Shown here piece after piece: positions 23,030 to 34,904 of a stretch of 64,000 nucleotides of DNA. A program made the position numbers and the translations under genes. Below the pieces are notes generated by a model. The model worked only from the letters and a program-made list of their open reading frames with translations, was not told where the DNA came from and ran no database searches. The stretch's first letter is position 1; every line of letters starts with the position of its first letter. The DNA comes from Podocnemis expansa (Eukaryota > Chordata > Testudines > Podocnemididae), in NCBI GenBank assembly GCA_007922195.1, contig ML681998.1, forward strand, positions 21,328,931-21,392,930, given 5' to 3'.

Positions 23030-25555
23030 TATGTTTTCATTTTCTCAACTAGAAGCTTATTTATATCTGAGAATATAACAAAGGTTTTTCCACCACTATC
23101 AGTACTTTGCTAAATTCATCAAGATAAATTGCTGTAATTGATACTTCCTACTATGGGGACTTAATTTCTCAGAAACACTTCCTAATATACTATCTGCAAA
23201 TACACAATCACTCTATAACTAAACCACCAGCTTATAGTTACTATTAAGCTTTCAAAAAATTAGTGTTTAATTTGATAAATAATCTCAGTTTGAATTAAAC
23301 TCTTATATAAAACTGCTGTATTTTCCATTTCCATCAGCCTGCTCATTTTGCTGCTTTCCAAAAGCTGATGGAAGTTAAAGAAAACAATTCTTAGGATTCC
23401 ATAAAAACAGAGAAACCTGCCTGCAGTTTTAGAAACTGGGTAAAAGAATGCTTTTGTAATAGATTTCATGCGGCAGTTGGCATTGGCAGTATTGCAAAAA
23501 GAGATGTATTCTGTCGTGCTCTGTTTGATCAAGTGCTAAACCCGTGTGATCAATAGAGAGACAGATGTCGGGTGCAGATGGCGATGCCGTGATACCTGGG
23601 GCAGAGTGGGCCTGCCAGAATGACAGAATGGGAACAAGGAAGAGCAGCAATGCAACAGAATGTGACAAATGAAATTAGGGTTTATAGTAGTCGATAATTT
23701 ACAGCTAATAGAAAGTGACAGAATTTTTCAGCATACAGCACGTTTACTTTAGTAACACTATAATCAATGCATTTTTCATGCAAAACCATAAGATCTCTGG
23801 TAAAGACTAGATTCCAGCTATATGTTTTTTATGATGTTGCAACTTGTACAATTGTTTCTTTAAACAAAGCCAGTAACACCGAAGCTAAGCAAGGGTCAGG
23901 TATATAGGAGGACATTAAATCCTCAACTTTGAACTGAATTTATCACCCTGAATTTATCACCTACTCACTTGGTGTCGTATACTCATAAGATGAGAATGAA
24001 GACAGATTCACAAATTGTTTATAGGAATATAAAATAGAGATCCATATTAGTCACATAAATAAGCACTGAATGTCCAGTGATAAATTGGACTTTTGAAGTT
24101 GTCATCTATTTCATGGTTTTATTAATTGAAATTAGTGAAAGAACACATTGAGATTTCTCTCTGACTCCCATTTCTAGTCTAAAACTCATAGTTAATGCAC
24201 TTGGCAGCTTCTTGTGTTATATTTTATGCTGGTATAACTCAGATTGGGTTGATTGGTAGCTTGAGGTTGTAACATTTATGGTAAAGGTTAAAATCACTTT
24301 TTATTTCCTTTTCTGGCTTTGCTGAGTCTCGGGAACTAAAAAAAATAAAATAAAATAAAATAAAAAAGAAAGGTATAAAAGGAGTTTTAATACATTCAAG
24401 ATAAATTATACCCTGTGTCCATTACACTCCTCTAGTTTACCCTGGTGTCAACGTTAATAAAAGAAAGCTCCCAGCCTATTAAAATCCAACACTGTGAAAG
24501 TTATATTTATGACTGAAAATGTAATGTAGTGGTGGAAGCTTTTATTGTGCAATTCAACATGTTCTTTTTACAGGAGAAAAGACATGGACATTTTTACAAT
24601 AAAAGAGCAATTAGGGCCTATTTTGCAGACTCAGTTTCCACAGGTACTGGAATTAAAGGGTATTTCTATAGGCTTCTGTGATTTGGCATTCAGCAAGTCT
24701 AACTCTAAATCAGAAAACAAAAATCTCTCTTCCACCTCCCTTTCACTCCTGCTAACCTACACTCCCGCCCTCTAACAGAACACAAAAACATGTATCTTCC
24801 TATGCTTATACAGGAAAATCATCTTACTTGGCTGTCATATTAAGTCAGGACTTAGCATGCATACAGAGAACACTGAAATTTTACCACTGTAGACAGGCAC
24901 CACTGAAGACAAACAGCCTCCAGGCGTCCAGACTTTATCTGTGTATGTTTTTATAGCACACTCACCATGTAGAATCTTAGCATCGGTGAACAGTCATTTT
25001 GATTTGATGTAATGACATTCACACTTGCCTAAAGAAGGCATTTGGATACAATTCTTATTGTGATCTAGAAATGAATTAGCAAGGCCTGATATCAGATATC
25101 TTATAGCTTGTATTTAAGTGCTTGAACAGCTATTTTATATATTCAGTCCAAGCTTACAATTACTTGTGCCAGGAATAGGCTACTCTAAAGCATCAGAGGA
25201 CAAAACGTCTACTAAAATCCTTTTCTGGGGGAGGGGAAGCCAGGGACTGCCCCTTGGGGGTGGGAGGCCTGGATGGGTTGGAAGCTGAGCACATCTCGCA
25301 TTCACCCCACAGTGGCAGCTCCTATCCTGGGAGCCTGACCCTGGCTCCCTATCCCAACCCACTCCCTTTTGCCATAGCATCACATAATGATCAGTTGTGG
25401 CCTTCACCCAAAAACACCCCTTCTTGCCCCTTTCTGTCCTTGGCACTGCAAAATCACTGGCCCTGAGCTGGGCTTCATCATCCAAATAAAGTATTCTCTA
25501 GGGACAGATGTGATCTATCCCTCTTATGTGGCATATCAGTGAAAGATCGAGTTAA
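23030..25555. other. Mostly unique intronic sequence
   Basis: The only notable items are a (TAAAA)n run at about 24337-24367 and a GC-rich patch at 25200-25460 with no clear ends. Opposing ORFs in the GC-rich patch (25180-25485) are shadows of each other. Confidence 0.4.
24337..24367 (+). repeat. (TAAAA)n simple repeat
   Basis: A short run of TAAAA units embedded in A-rich sequence. A similar AAATA run lies at 34321-34342. Confidence 0.9.
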
Positions 25556-25562
25556 TGATTTC

Positions 25563-25745
25563 CAGAGTGGTAGCCATGTAAGTCTGTGTACAGCAAAAAC
25601 AAGAAGAGTCTTGTGGCACCTTAAAGACTAATGAATTTCTTAGAGCGTTAGCTTCTGTTGGCTCCAACCCACTTCATCAGATGTGTCTGATGCCTGAAGT
25701 AGTTTGTTAGTCCTTAAGGTGGCACAGGACTCTCGTTGTTATTAA
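25563..25745. mobile_element. Penelope-like terminus, head-to-head inverted pair (copy D)
   Basis: The left arm is minus-strand: GAGTGGTAGCCATGTAAGTC, GTCTTGTGGCACCTTAAAGA, CTAATGAATTTCTTAGAGCG and CCCACTTCATCAGATG. Its sense core reads CTGATGA plus a GTTGG/CCAAC stem, but AGAA replaces GAAA. The right arm is plus-strand and shorter: GTCTGATGCCTGAAG, TTTGTTAGTCCTTAAGGTGG and CACAGGACTCTCGTTG. It lacks the stem II segment. Confidence 0.75.
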
Positions 25746-25749
25746 AGTA

Positions 25750-28700
25750 ATGGTAAATTAGCTTGGCAAAACCATTTGTCTAGAGTTGCAGGTTGATACT
25801 TGTGAATATTAGCAAGACAATGACTTTCCCAGTCTTTGTTTTAACTTTTGGCAAGGTGAAGTCTGTGATTTTTCTGTGCTTGCAGACAATATATGCCATC
25901 TGGTGGGTTTTTTCTTGTGGTAATTAGATTACATGCAGAAAATGAATTCAAGTATCAGATTTTGAACTGGCACCATTACTCCCTCGCAAATTCTAGGACT
26001 CAGGTGAGAAATACTGAGCTACTGAGAACAAGAAAAATGGAATCAGCTCTCATATTCTTCTGCATCCTAAGTTTTACTATTTTGAATGGCACTGGGCATA
26101 GAAGGATTTTTATGTATACCATATGGGAGTGTATCGCATATATAAACCCCTGCTTTGATGGTTTGGGAAATGCATATAATATGGCCAGAGGTGATATGGT
26201 AGCCAAGCTGCAATAAAATTCTTCAACTCTTCTGTCATCTTTGATAGCCCACTTTGTCTCCACTGGATATTCAACAATAGGCTTTCCGGGAAGCCTCCCA
26301 CAGTTCACCCTGCCTCTGATTCAGCTCCAAAATGGTAGTGACCATGGGAGATTTATCAAAGAGTCCCAGAAAACACAAAGCTAAAATATCTGCTTCACCT
26401 AATGTTCTTCATTCTTGTACTTATCCAGAAGTCAGATTATTGTCCTCTTCTGCATCTCCTGGGTCTCACAATTAGGGCACATCTCAACGTTCCTCTGTAG
26501 CTATGATCCCTTTCTTTCCAGTAAGTTCTGTACAAGCATACATCCAGGTGGTAGCAAAACCACACTGGAGTCAATGAACAGAGTAATTTTGGTACAGTAA
26601 GTATGTTCCAAGATAATTCCTGTGCCTGAGAGATAATTCCTGTGCATCTCATTGTGCCATTGGCATCACAGTTGCTGAAAAAGTTGGTTTTGCATCTTGG
26701 ATTAGTGTTTGGCTTGGAAAACAAGGTAATGTAGCCAGAAGGAGAAGATGCATAGAACTCTGGAAAAGAGGGGAGACTGTTAATCTTGAATCAGAGAGTT
26801 TACTAATGGTGATGCAATGCTTAAAACAGATGAAAAGTCCATTGGAAATATACCTGCCCTTTCTCCAAGCAGTGGCCAAACCAAACAGAGGAGGCAGCAG
26901 ATCTTTTCCTCAAAAAGCCAGCCTGGACAACGGACAGTCATCTGTGTGGTATTGGCAGTCTGGAATATATCAAATGCAATTAATCTGTAGTCATGTATCC
27001 CAGCTGCTGCACTGGATGAAATGGGCTGACCTGTTGCAGAGAGATTGCCTTTTTAGCAACTCATGGAGCTGAAAAGAATGAGCAGATGTAGCAGCAGGAG
27101 ATGGCACTAATTTAAGAAATAAGTCAGAGCCATTGGTATCTTATGGCTCAGTTGGTTGTGGCAACTAATGCATGAGAAGAGTTTAAACTCTTTAAATAAT
27201 ATTAGACTTTTTAGTGATTTATTTTAGGTTATGGCATAGCTCTCTGGACATGGACTACTTGATTGTTCAAATGAGGGACCGTGCATCAAGTTTCCTGGGA
27301 ACCATTATCTACCTTGCAGAATACCAGCAAGCTTTAATGCTCCAATCTCCTACTGCTGCCTTTGTTTTTCGCTACTGTAAGTCACTAAAAAATTTCCACA
27401 CTGCTTCTCAGAGGCAGCAAATTTACATTAAGTTTAATATGTGGCTTGTTGTAGAGTTTTTTAGTATATTATCAGCACATATTGTTGATAATATACTAAA
27501 GCTGGTCTGAGATTACTAAATAATATACTAAAGCTTGTATGAGATTAGGGGTTATTTGCATATTCATGCTGTAATACCATTTAAAATGATTGTAGTCACC
27601 TCATTTTATGGGTAGCCATATCATCATATGTGAATACAGTTCATATTCACTGGTATGCTGTGAAAGCTTGAGGTATAAAATAACTCTACTTTGATGACTG
27701 TTTCTTCCAGTGTATTGGGAAATTGCATGAATTAAGCATAGGGGGCAACCATTCAATTACAATTTGAAGCAAGATTCCTAGTGGAGGCTTGTCCGAAGAT
27801 CTTCTAGGAAAGATCACATAGACCTATAGATTGTGAGATGGTGCTGAAATAGGAGTGGTTTTCTTTTGCTGTTCATATCCACATGAATCAGCAGAGTTGT
27901 TGAGTGTGTTTTTGTACTGTCAGTATTTAAGGGAAAGTATTGGTTGTGGAGGATCTCCAGAGATGCATTTGTAACTGAGAGTGTGTCATATGTTTTACTA
28001 AAAAGGTTAAAATTCACTATCAACTCAATAAAGATTTCCTGATAGATACAAAACTTTAACATGTTTGCTAACTATCACTCAACATTCAAATTAAACTTAA
28101 TGTACTGATTGTGATAATCAGTGGTGAGGACACACGCATAATTTTATTTCTGCAACTGTGGAACATCCAGCTGAAACAGTTTGATTAAATATACAAAATC
28201 AAGTCATTGCTTAAGGTAATAAACCCAGAGACAGTAATGTATAAGACACTATATATTTAAACTTGTCGCTGGGAGGATCATTTTGGAGACGAGTGATCAC
28301 TACTACATTCTAGAGCCTGTTCTTAGAAACGTGAATTTGGATGGCACCTATATCATGTTAAAACTGGCATAGCTCCTTGTTAGTAGGCACAATTCCATCC
28401 TAACAGATGGCTATGAATATAGACATGCCAAAGAAGCAGTATTTTTATCAAGTTTGATTATTAGGGGCCATATTCCCATCCAAGAACATTTAAGGGGCAT
28501 TCTGTATAAATTGTCTCTACCTATTGATAAAATCATAGGGGACAACTAATTTTGAAAATAGAAAAATGAGGGCATATGTAACTCAGGAGGTTAGTAAAGG
28601 GATATAGAACACCTTCTCTCTAAATCACTCAATCAAATTCAACAAGAATCACTCATGCTAAATGCACATTATTTTCTCATGGCTGTTTTATGGCCTGTAT

Positions 28701-28835
28701 TAGCAGTCTCAATCCATTTCCAGTGAATGAGTATCCCCAAAACAAGTAACACCTTAGCTGGCAGTCTCCCAAGACAAGGCAATGAATGAATGATCTTTAA
28801 AGTTGATCTACCCTCTCACTCATAATGGTGGCATC
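25750..28835. other. Intronic sequence, mostly unrecognised
   Basis: No repeat or exon could be assigned. A 27-base unit is duplicated at 27489-27515 and 27521-27547. ORFs of about 100 codons at 25893-26308 overlap on opposite strands and are chance. Confidence 0.4.
27489..27547 (+). repeat. 27-bp direct duplication
   Basis: TAATATACTAAAGCTGGTCTGAGATTA-type units recur after 32 bases, differing at two positions. Local slippage duplication is the simplest explanation. Confidence 0.8.
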
Positions 28836-28839
28836 CTTT

Positions 28840-30250
28840 TAGGATGAATGGGGAAGCAATGTTAGAAGCATAAAGAAGCAGTAGCGTGGGTCTATTACTA
28901 GGTGGAAATGATGGAATTATCAGTAACAAAACAGAAAAGGCAGAAGAGGTCAGTAAATATTTCTGTTCTGTATGGATGAAATAGTCATACCATATGATGA
29001 TTTTTTTTATTTCATTAGTATTTTGGGAGGATGTTAAACAGCAGCTACTAAAGTTGGACATTTTTTAATCCACTGTCCAGATGGTTTGAATCCAAGAGGT
29101 TTAAAAGACTTGGCTGAGGAGATCACTGGACCATTAATGTTGACTGCTAGTAAGTCTTGGAAAAATGGGGAAGGCCCAGAGGACTGATAGAAAGCTAATG
29201 ATCTACCAATACTTGAAAAGGGTAGATTTGATGTGGATTAAAAACTGGCTAACTGATAGGTCTCAGAATAATTGCAAATGGGGAATCATCATTGAATGGG
29301 AGTGTTTCTAAAGGAGTTCCAAAGGGATCAGCGCTTGGCTTTCTGCTATTTAACATAATTATCAATAACATGGAAGAAAACATAAAATCATCACTGATTA
29401 AAGTTTGTAGACAAGTTTGGGGGAATAGTAAATAATGAAGAGCATAAGCTATTAGATCACTTATTAAGTTGGATGCAAGCAAGACATATACATTTTAATA
29501 TGGCTAAATGGAAATGTACAATTCTAGGAACAAAAAAAAAAAAAAAAAATGTAGGTCTTACTTCCAGGACTCTATCCTGTTAGAAATGATTCTAAAAAAG
29601 GTTTGGAGTTGTGGCGGATAATCAGCTGAACACGAGCTGCCATTGTGTGCCATGGCCAAAAGGGCCATTCCAGTCCTTGGATGCATAAATGCAAATTTCA
29701 AATAGCTTTTGGAAGATTATTTTCTCTCTGTATTTGTCTCTGGTGTAACCATTGGTGGAATACTATGTCCAGTTTTGTTGTTCTTAGCTCAAGAAGAAGG
29801 TTCAAAGAAGAGCCTGGGAATGCTGAAAGGATTGGAAAATGTGCCCTATAGTAGTAAGACTTAAAGAACTCATTTGAGATAGCAAAGAAAGGTTATTGGA
29901 TAACTCAATCAAAGTTTATAAGCACCTATATGAGGAATAAAATATTTGATTATGGGCTCTTCAGTCTAACAGAGAGAGGTTTAATATAATCTAATGACTG
30001 GAAGTTGAAGCTAGACAAATTCAGACTAGAAGTTAGGTGTTAGTTTGTAACAGGGTGGATAAATAACACTGGAATAATTTACCAAGGATCATAGTGGACT
30101 CTCCACCACTGGCAAACTTTAAGTCAAGATCAGATGTTTTGCTAAAAGATGCACTCTACTAATTATTTTGGGGAAGTTCTTTATACTTCAGGAGGCCAGT
30201 CGGGATCGTTACAATATTCCCTTGTGGCCCCACAATCACTGAATTTAGAT
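28840..30250 (+). mobile_element. CR1 LINE, sense, 1.4 kb degraded copy
   Basis: CR1 ORF2 and 3' UTR landmarks occur in order: CAGAAGAGGTCAGTAAATAT, AAAACTGGCTAACTGATAG, GGAGTTCCAAAGGGATCAGC (the SVPQGS region), TAACATAATTATCAATAACA, ATGTCCAGTTTTGTTG, TTATGGGCTCTTCAGTCTAA and AGGAGGCCAGTCGGGATCG. It contains frameshifts, stops and an inserted A run (29532-29549). Only short frames remain, so this is an old, dead element. It is 5'-truncated within the reverse transcriptase. Confidence 0.85.
29532..29549 (+). repeat. Poly-A run inside the CR1 copy
   Basis: 18 A residues interrupt the CR1 reverse-transcriptase-derived sequence. This is local expansion; no target duplication marks it as a retrotransposed tail. 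Confidence 0.9.
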
Positions 30251-30254
30251 GTTC

Positions 30255-31230
30255 GTGTACACTGTGTAATGGTATGGACCGCAGGGGTGCGAACTGCAGA
30301 ACTCATCAAGGTATTGCGATCTAACTGCCCCATGTGGATTTTGGGGAGACAAACTGAAAGGTACCTAATTCAAATTAAAGTAGATTGCTTTTTAGTTTAC
30401 ACCAACAGCATTCAGGCTGGGCAGTTAGATCACAGCACTTTGATATGTTCTGCAGTTGAGAACCCTGTGGTATTCACTGTGGCACAGTGTAAACATAGTC
30501 TGTGAAAGAACTGCTGCTGATCCTCTACCTTTATTTAAGCGTACAGAACTGTCAACTCCACCATCTTTCCCAAGCACTAAATTTACTGAAAAAAGAATAA
30601 GTGAATAAATAATAGTTTCCATGAGATTACAGAAATATTTTTGGTTCCTATCAATCTATATCAGTGGTTTTTGAGGCAAAGTGATATTTCAGTGTTTCCA
30701 TGCTGATCTGTGCTCTACTGAAAATACAAACATTGTACTCTGTGAGGAGGGAAAAAAAGTCATTCTGGTGTATAAACCATACTAGAAAGCTGGGTATACC
30801 AGAATTTCTGCCAAATATTAATGTATTAAAGTAGTACTTAGTGGCCTTCTGGTTCTCCATGTTGATGACAGAGCAGCTCTTCTATCATAATTATTTTTAC
30901 CAATGCATAACTGAAGAATTAGTACTGGTTCCTTAAATATTTCATTCCTTACTTATATTTCAGTGTTCCTTTATGATCACTGTAAAAAATACAGCATGTG
31001 CTCCAAATATGTGGACTTCACAAAGCATTTGCAGATTGGGAGGTTATCTTTTAATTTCCCAGCTACATCTATAAAGTCCAGTTTGGCCCATAAATGTGCA
31101 TCCATTGTCTTTAATAGGAATTGCCCAAAAATGCACTATTTCCATTGTCTTTAATAGGAATTACACAGGCATAGCTGAGAGCAAAACAGGGCACTTTAAA
31201 TGACTGGTTAAATGACAATGTAAAGGATTT
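30255..31230. other. Intronic sequence, nothing recognised
   Basis: Contains one 22-bp exact direct repeat (31101-31122 and 31141-31162) and no named element or exon. Confidence 0.4.
31101..31162 (+). repeat. 22-bp exact direct repeat, 40-bp period
   Basis: TCCATTGTCTTTAATAGGAA plus TT occurs twice exactly, at 31101-31122 and 31141-31162. Looks like a recent local duplication. Confidence 0.9.
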
Positions 31231-31264
31231 TCATTGTTTATTATTATGCTGATGGTGTAATAAT

Positions 31265-31475
31265 GACAACATTTGGCCTTTCTATATCTTTTTCTATCCA
31301 CTTTACAAGCCTTAATGCATTAAGTTTCAGAACATCTCTGTAAGGTCATTCAAATGGGTAAACTGGGTCCAGATAAATTCCTTATCTCAGGTTCTATAGC
31401 CAGTTAGTGGCAGAGTTAAGAAGAGAACCCTATCTGCTTGCTCCCAGGACAGCGGCAAAACCATTTGTCCAATCA
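31265..31475 (+). repeat. Ancient MIR/L3-like repeat fragment
   Basis: CACTTTACAAGCCTTAATGC, ATCTCTGTAAGGTCATTC, GGTAAACTGGGTCCAG and TATAGCCAGTTAGTGGCAGA, then GAGAACCC, follow the order of an old amniote repeat (CTTTACAAA...AACTGAGGC...CAGCCAGTAAGTGGCAGAGC...GAACCC). Divergence is high and the exact family is uncertain. Confidence 0.5.
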
Positions 31476-31479
31476 GCCT

Positions 31480-33250
31480 TGTGTAGTGGCTTGATCCAGT
31501 GCTGCTCAGCTAATTTAAAGGTCATTTTGAAAATGTTATGTAAAAAATCTAGTGCCTTGAAATAGGCTGAAAAGTCCTTTTTTTTTCTTTTTAATTACTG
31601 TAAATTCAAGCATTTCAGATGCATTTGGAATTAATTCATGTATTTGGAACCTGCCTAATGTTCAGGAGAATTAAATTCCTTGGCTTCATTTTTCCTCAGA
31701 AAAATTTCTATGCATGTATTTCTTTGGTGGGCAATATGTAAACATTTAACAAGAGCGTTGAATAAAACTATCAGACGATTGAGGCACATTCACTGCTTTC
31801 CCACAAGAAGGCTGAAATTGAATTTCTCTGCACCAGACTCTTCCCTTATGCTGGAGAAGAACGGACTCCAGGAGGTTTCTACCCTCTACCTTCTATTTGA
31901 GTTTCCGCTATAACAAACGAACTTTAAGTTTCATGAGAGCTGTCCTGTCTCCTTTGGGAATCCTCCAGTAGTGCTGTAGCTGCTTTCCATCACTGCAGCC
32001 TCCCCTTAGCAGATTTTGCACTGCTTGAGGTCTTGAGCCTGGGTCTGTGCTGCATGATATGCTAAAATGAATTGAGAATCTAAAAAACCACCCTTTCTTA
32101 CATGATTTCTTTTAAAAAAACTCAGGTCTTTGCCACTACCCAAAATAGAATTTAAAAAGATATCTGTGTGTCTTTCTTAGAGTTTTCCAAGGCATTCAAC
32201 TCCATAATGCTGAAGACTTAAATGTACATGAATTGGTGTTAATGTAATGTCCAATTGATGTTACCAGCACCAAATCAGTATCTGCAGATACTCAGCACCT
32301 TTGAAAATCAGGCTAGTTATATCTTGTCTTAACTGGGGATTTACTTACATGATGTTGGGCACTCTGGGCTGCAAATTTTGGCAGTTCAATATAGGCATTT
32401 GTGTTGATTATACCATGAAGAGGCAATGATGTTTAAGAAGGCCTGAGATCTGAGAAATGGCTGTTGATGTGATGATGGATTTTAAGTATTATTTTCAAAT
32501 ATAAAACAATTACATAGTAAAATAAGTAAAAATTATAGATTAGTCCTGACCAAAGCAGCACACCTAGTGACTCACTGAGTTCTGTGTTTTTTTTCTGGCA
32601 ATTCTTTAAGACATATACCGTTGACCAGTCATCCTTTATAATCTATAATTATTTTTTTTCGTATATGCAGCTAATAGGCTAATATTCATGTATCTGTTCA
32701 CATTTATTCAAGATCAGAATATCCACTGTCCATTTCTTAATAAAGCTGATTTTTGAGCTTTGTGTAATTACAATTTACATTTTGATTCATCATAAAATAC
32801 AGTTCAAACTTTTCCTGGTATTTCATCTTAGAGATTCAACTGCTTTATTTAACAGATTGTCCTTTGATCTCAAGGAGACAATCGCTATTTTACTCCTCTA
32901 ATGAAGCTTGTATTATTATAGGCCAAAATGAATATCAGACCAAATGGTGGTAGAAATCCCAAAAGGAAACATGCTTCTTTCTCTGGATCTTGGAAAAGCA
33001 GATGATTTCATTGTATCACTTATTACATTAAGTGAAGCAATTGCCTTCTTATTTACTTTCCCCTTCTGATAATTGTGATGCAATATTTGTGTTCATAGCA
33101 TTCAAGATGTTGGATGCACTGCAGTCAGAATTCCTTTGTGATCAAGAGACAATCATCCAGAAAAGGCAAGAGTAAATCAAACCACTTTATTAAAGCTTTG
33201 AAGCAGCTATTGTGCATGTGTGTGTGGTGTTTTAAATGGTTTGGGTATAT
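31480..33250. other. Intronic sequence, nothing recognised
   Basis: AT-rich with no repeat, RNA or exon that I can support. Confidence 0.4.
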
Positions 33251-33261
33251 ATCCTCTAAAT

Positions 33262-33851
33262 CATTGGTTCCCAGCCTTTTCCAGGCTAGGGCCACCTTTT
33301 TTATTAAATGAAAAAAAAACAAAAAACCCAACTCTGCAGCCCCCTGGCTGCAGTTTGCATGGTTGTGCTGCCACGAGTACAACGTGGTCCCCACCGGCAG
33401 AATGAGCCCCCCCCCCACTCCAAAGGAGCCTCTGCCAGTGGGATCCAGGCCCTGCTGGCAGAACGCGGCCCCCTGCCGCTCTGGGGGAGCCTCCCTGTCC
33501 TTGCCCTTCCCTTGAATCTTCCCCACCTGCTGGCCCCTCTCTGACCCCCTCCCTGTTCCCCTCCTCCGGGCCCCTTCTCCCTGCTCCCCTTACCAGCCTG
33601 GAACTGGTGCACTTGCCCCCCCCCCCATGCTACTCCCCTGAGCCTGGCATAAGCATGCTCAGGAGGCAGGAGTTTTAAAAACTCCCAGCCTGGGGGAAGC
33701 TCTCTGCCAGCCAGAAGCCTGGGTCTCCATAGGAAGCCGGGACCCCAGCAGCATCCAGCCCTAGATCCCAGCCTGTCCATGGACGCCCTGGAGCCACTCT
33801 GCAGCCCCCACCACCACCCTGCAGCCATGGACCACAGGTTGGGAGCTCCCA
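33262..33851. mobile_element. hAT-type MITE, 590 bp, GC-rich, exact TSD
   Basis: The left end CATTGGTTCCCAGCCTTTT and right end GGTTGGGAGCTCCCA are inverted repeats of the CAGTGGTTCCCAACC type. The flanks CTCTAAAT at 33254-33261 and 33852-33859 are an exact 8-bp duplication. The interior is strongly GC- and C-run-rich. A 186-codon minus-strand ORF inside (33304-33864) is low-complexity (G, R, W, A) and lacks transposase features, so it is a composition artefact. Confidence 0.8.
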
Positions 33852-33912
33852 CTCTAAATGCCATCAGATCGGTTTTTCTTAGTCTCCTTCACCTTGATAT
33901 ATTAACTGAATT

Positions 33913-34052
33913 CCAAAGGTGTAGCCATGTTAATCTAGCTCATCAAAACAAGCAAGGAGTCCTGTGACGCTTTTAAAGGCTAACAAACTTATTTTTTGCA
34001 TGAGCTTTCATAGGAGAAAATACCATTTCATCAGATGACAAAGTAGAAAAAC
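33913..34052 (-). mobile_element. Penelope-like terminus (copy E)
   Basis: CAAAGGTGTAGCCATGTTAATC, GGAGTCCTGTGACGCTTTT and GCATGAGCTTTCATAGG are followed by CATTTCATCAGATG on the plus strand. In sense direction the core has an intact CTGATGA, a 4-bp stem II (ATGG/CTAT with one wobble) and GAAA, then AGCTCATGC. This is the copy with both conserved boxes, besides copy C. The purine-rich sequence up to 34330 may be its internal part but is not alignable by eye with copy C. Confidence 0.72.
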
Positions 34053-34391
34053 TGAGGATTCCCTTCTCTGTCCCTAGAAGTCTCCTCTTATACAAAGTAG
34101 GGGGAAAATTGATTATAGGGGAAGTTCTAGGGAAAGTGGAGTATTGGAAATAGAAAACAGAGAGAGGGGAGAATGAAAAGGAATGCAGAAATATTAAGTT
34201 GAAATGATAATGTAAGTGAAAAAAATCGGGAGCCGAGGGAGAAGAAAGACGATACAACACAAGAAAATAAGAGAAAGTAGATGGTAATTCTGAAATGAAA
34301 TGCATAAAAGAGCCGGTCAGAAAAAAAAATAAAATAAAATAAACTCATGCCTTAATCTCTACCACCAAACCATACTTATTAAATTACTGAT

Positions 34392-34531
34392 ATGCATGCA
34401 TCTTAACTACCAATAGAGTAATAAAGGGACAGATTTCCTGACACTGGGAGAAGGAACAGTCCCCCCGCACCCCGTTTGGCAGTAAGAATAGCCTCTCTTC
34501 TCTTTTCCCTCCAGAATTCTTGGCAAATGCC
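34392..34531 (+). repeat. Unnamed repeat, copy 1 of 2
   Basis: GCATGCATCTTAACTACC, GAGTAATAAAGGGACAGATT and GTAAGAATAGCCTCTCTTCT, then TTTTCCCTCCAGAATTCTTGG, match 47958-48098 in order with roughly 85 percent identity by eye. The flanks diverge. I do not recognise the family. Confidence 0.65.
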
Positions 34532-34904
34532 TTTTACGCTCTTGTCCCTTTCCTCAATATGGGAGAAAGGTCCTCTTCCCTGTGCCCTTCATTGCTGGGG
34601 TCAATTTCTCTGGCTGCTGGAAGCTAGAATCCCTTCTCTGCTTCTTCTACCTGGTTGAATTTCCACTTCTCCTTCCTGGATGTAGCCACTTTCTCTACTC
34701 TCCTGCTGGCTAGTCCACTTTTACCTACATAAGGAGGGCTGGCATATTGATCTCAGCAGCTCTTCCTTTCCCACAACAGTCCCATCTCCCTACTTATAAG
34801 AAGGTCTTATTGATGCCAATGCCATCAAACCTGTTGTCATTAGCACCTGTCGCAAACATTTGGTTCTTGTGATAACACTACCACCTACTCTGCATACCAC
34901 AACA

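Noticed and set aside
23875..23906. 5S rRNA-like string GAAGCTAAGCAAGGGTCAGG
   Set aside because: The match covers only about 20 bases. No further 5S boxes or SINE body follow, so chance or a tiny relic is as likely.
30149..30505. 118-codon plus-strand ORF
   Set aside because: The first part is the CR1 tail; the remainder shows no known protein character.
33304..33864. 186-codon minus-strand ORF
   Set aside because: It lies inside the GC-rich hAT MITE, is dominated by G, R, W and A, and has no domain. GC-rich composition lowers stop frequency.
33973..34305. 110-codon minus-strand ORF rich in S and F
   Set aside because: Its end is the translation of a Penelope terminus; the rest comes from pyrimidine-rich minus-strand sequence.
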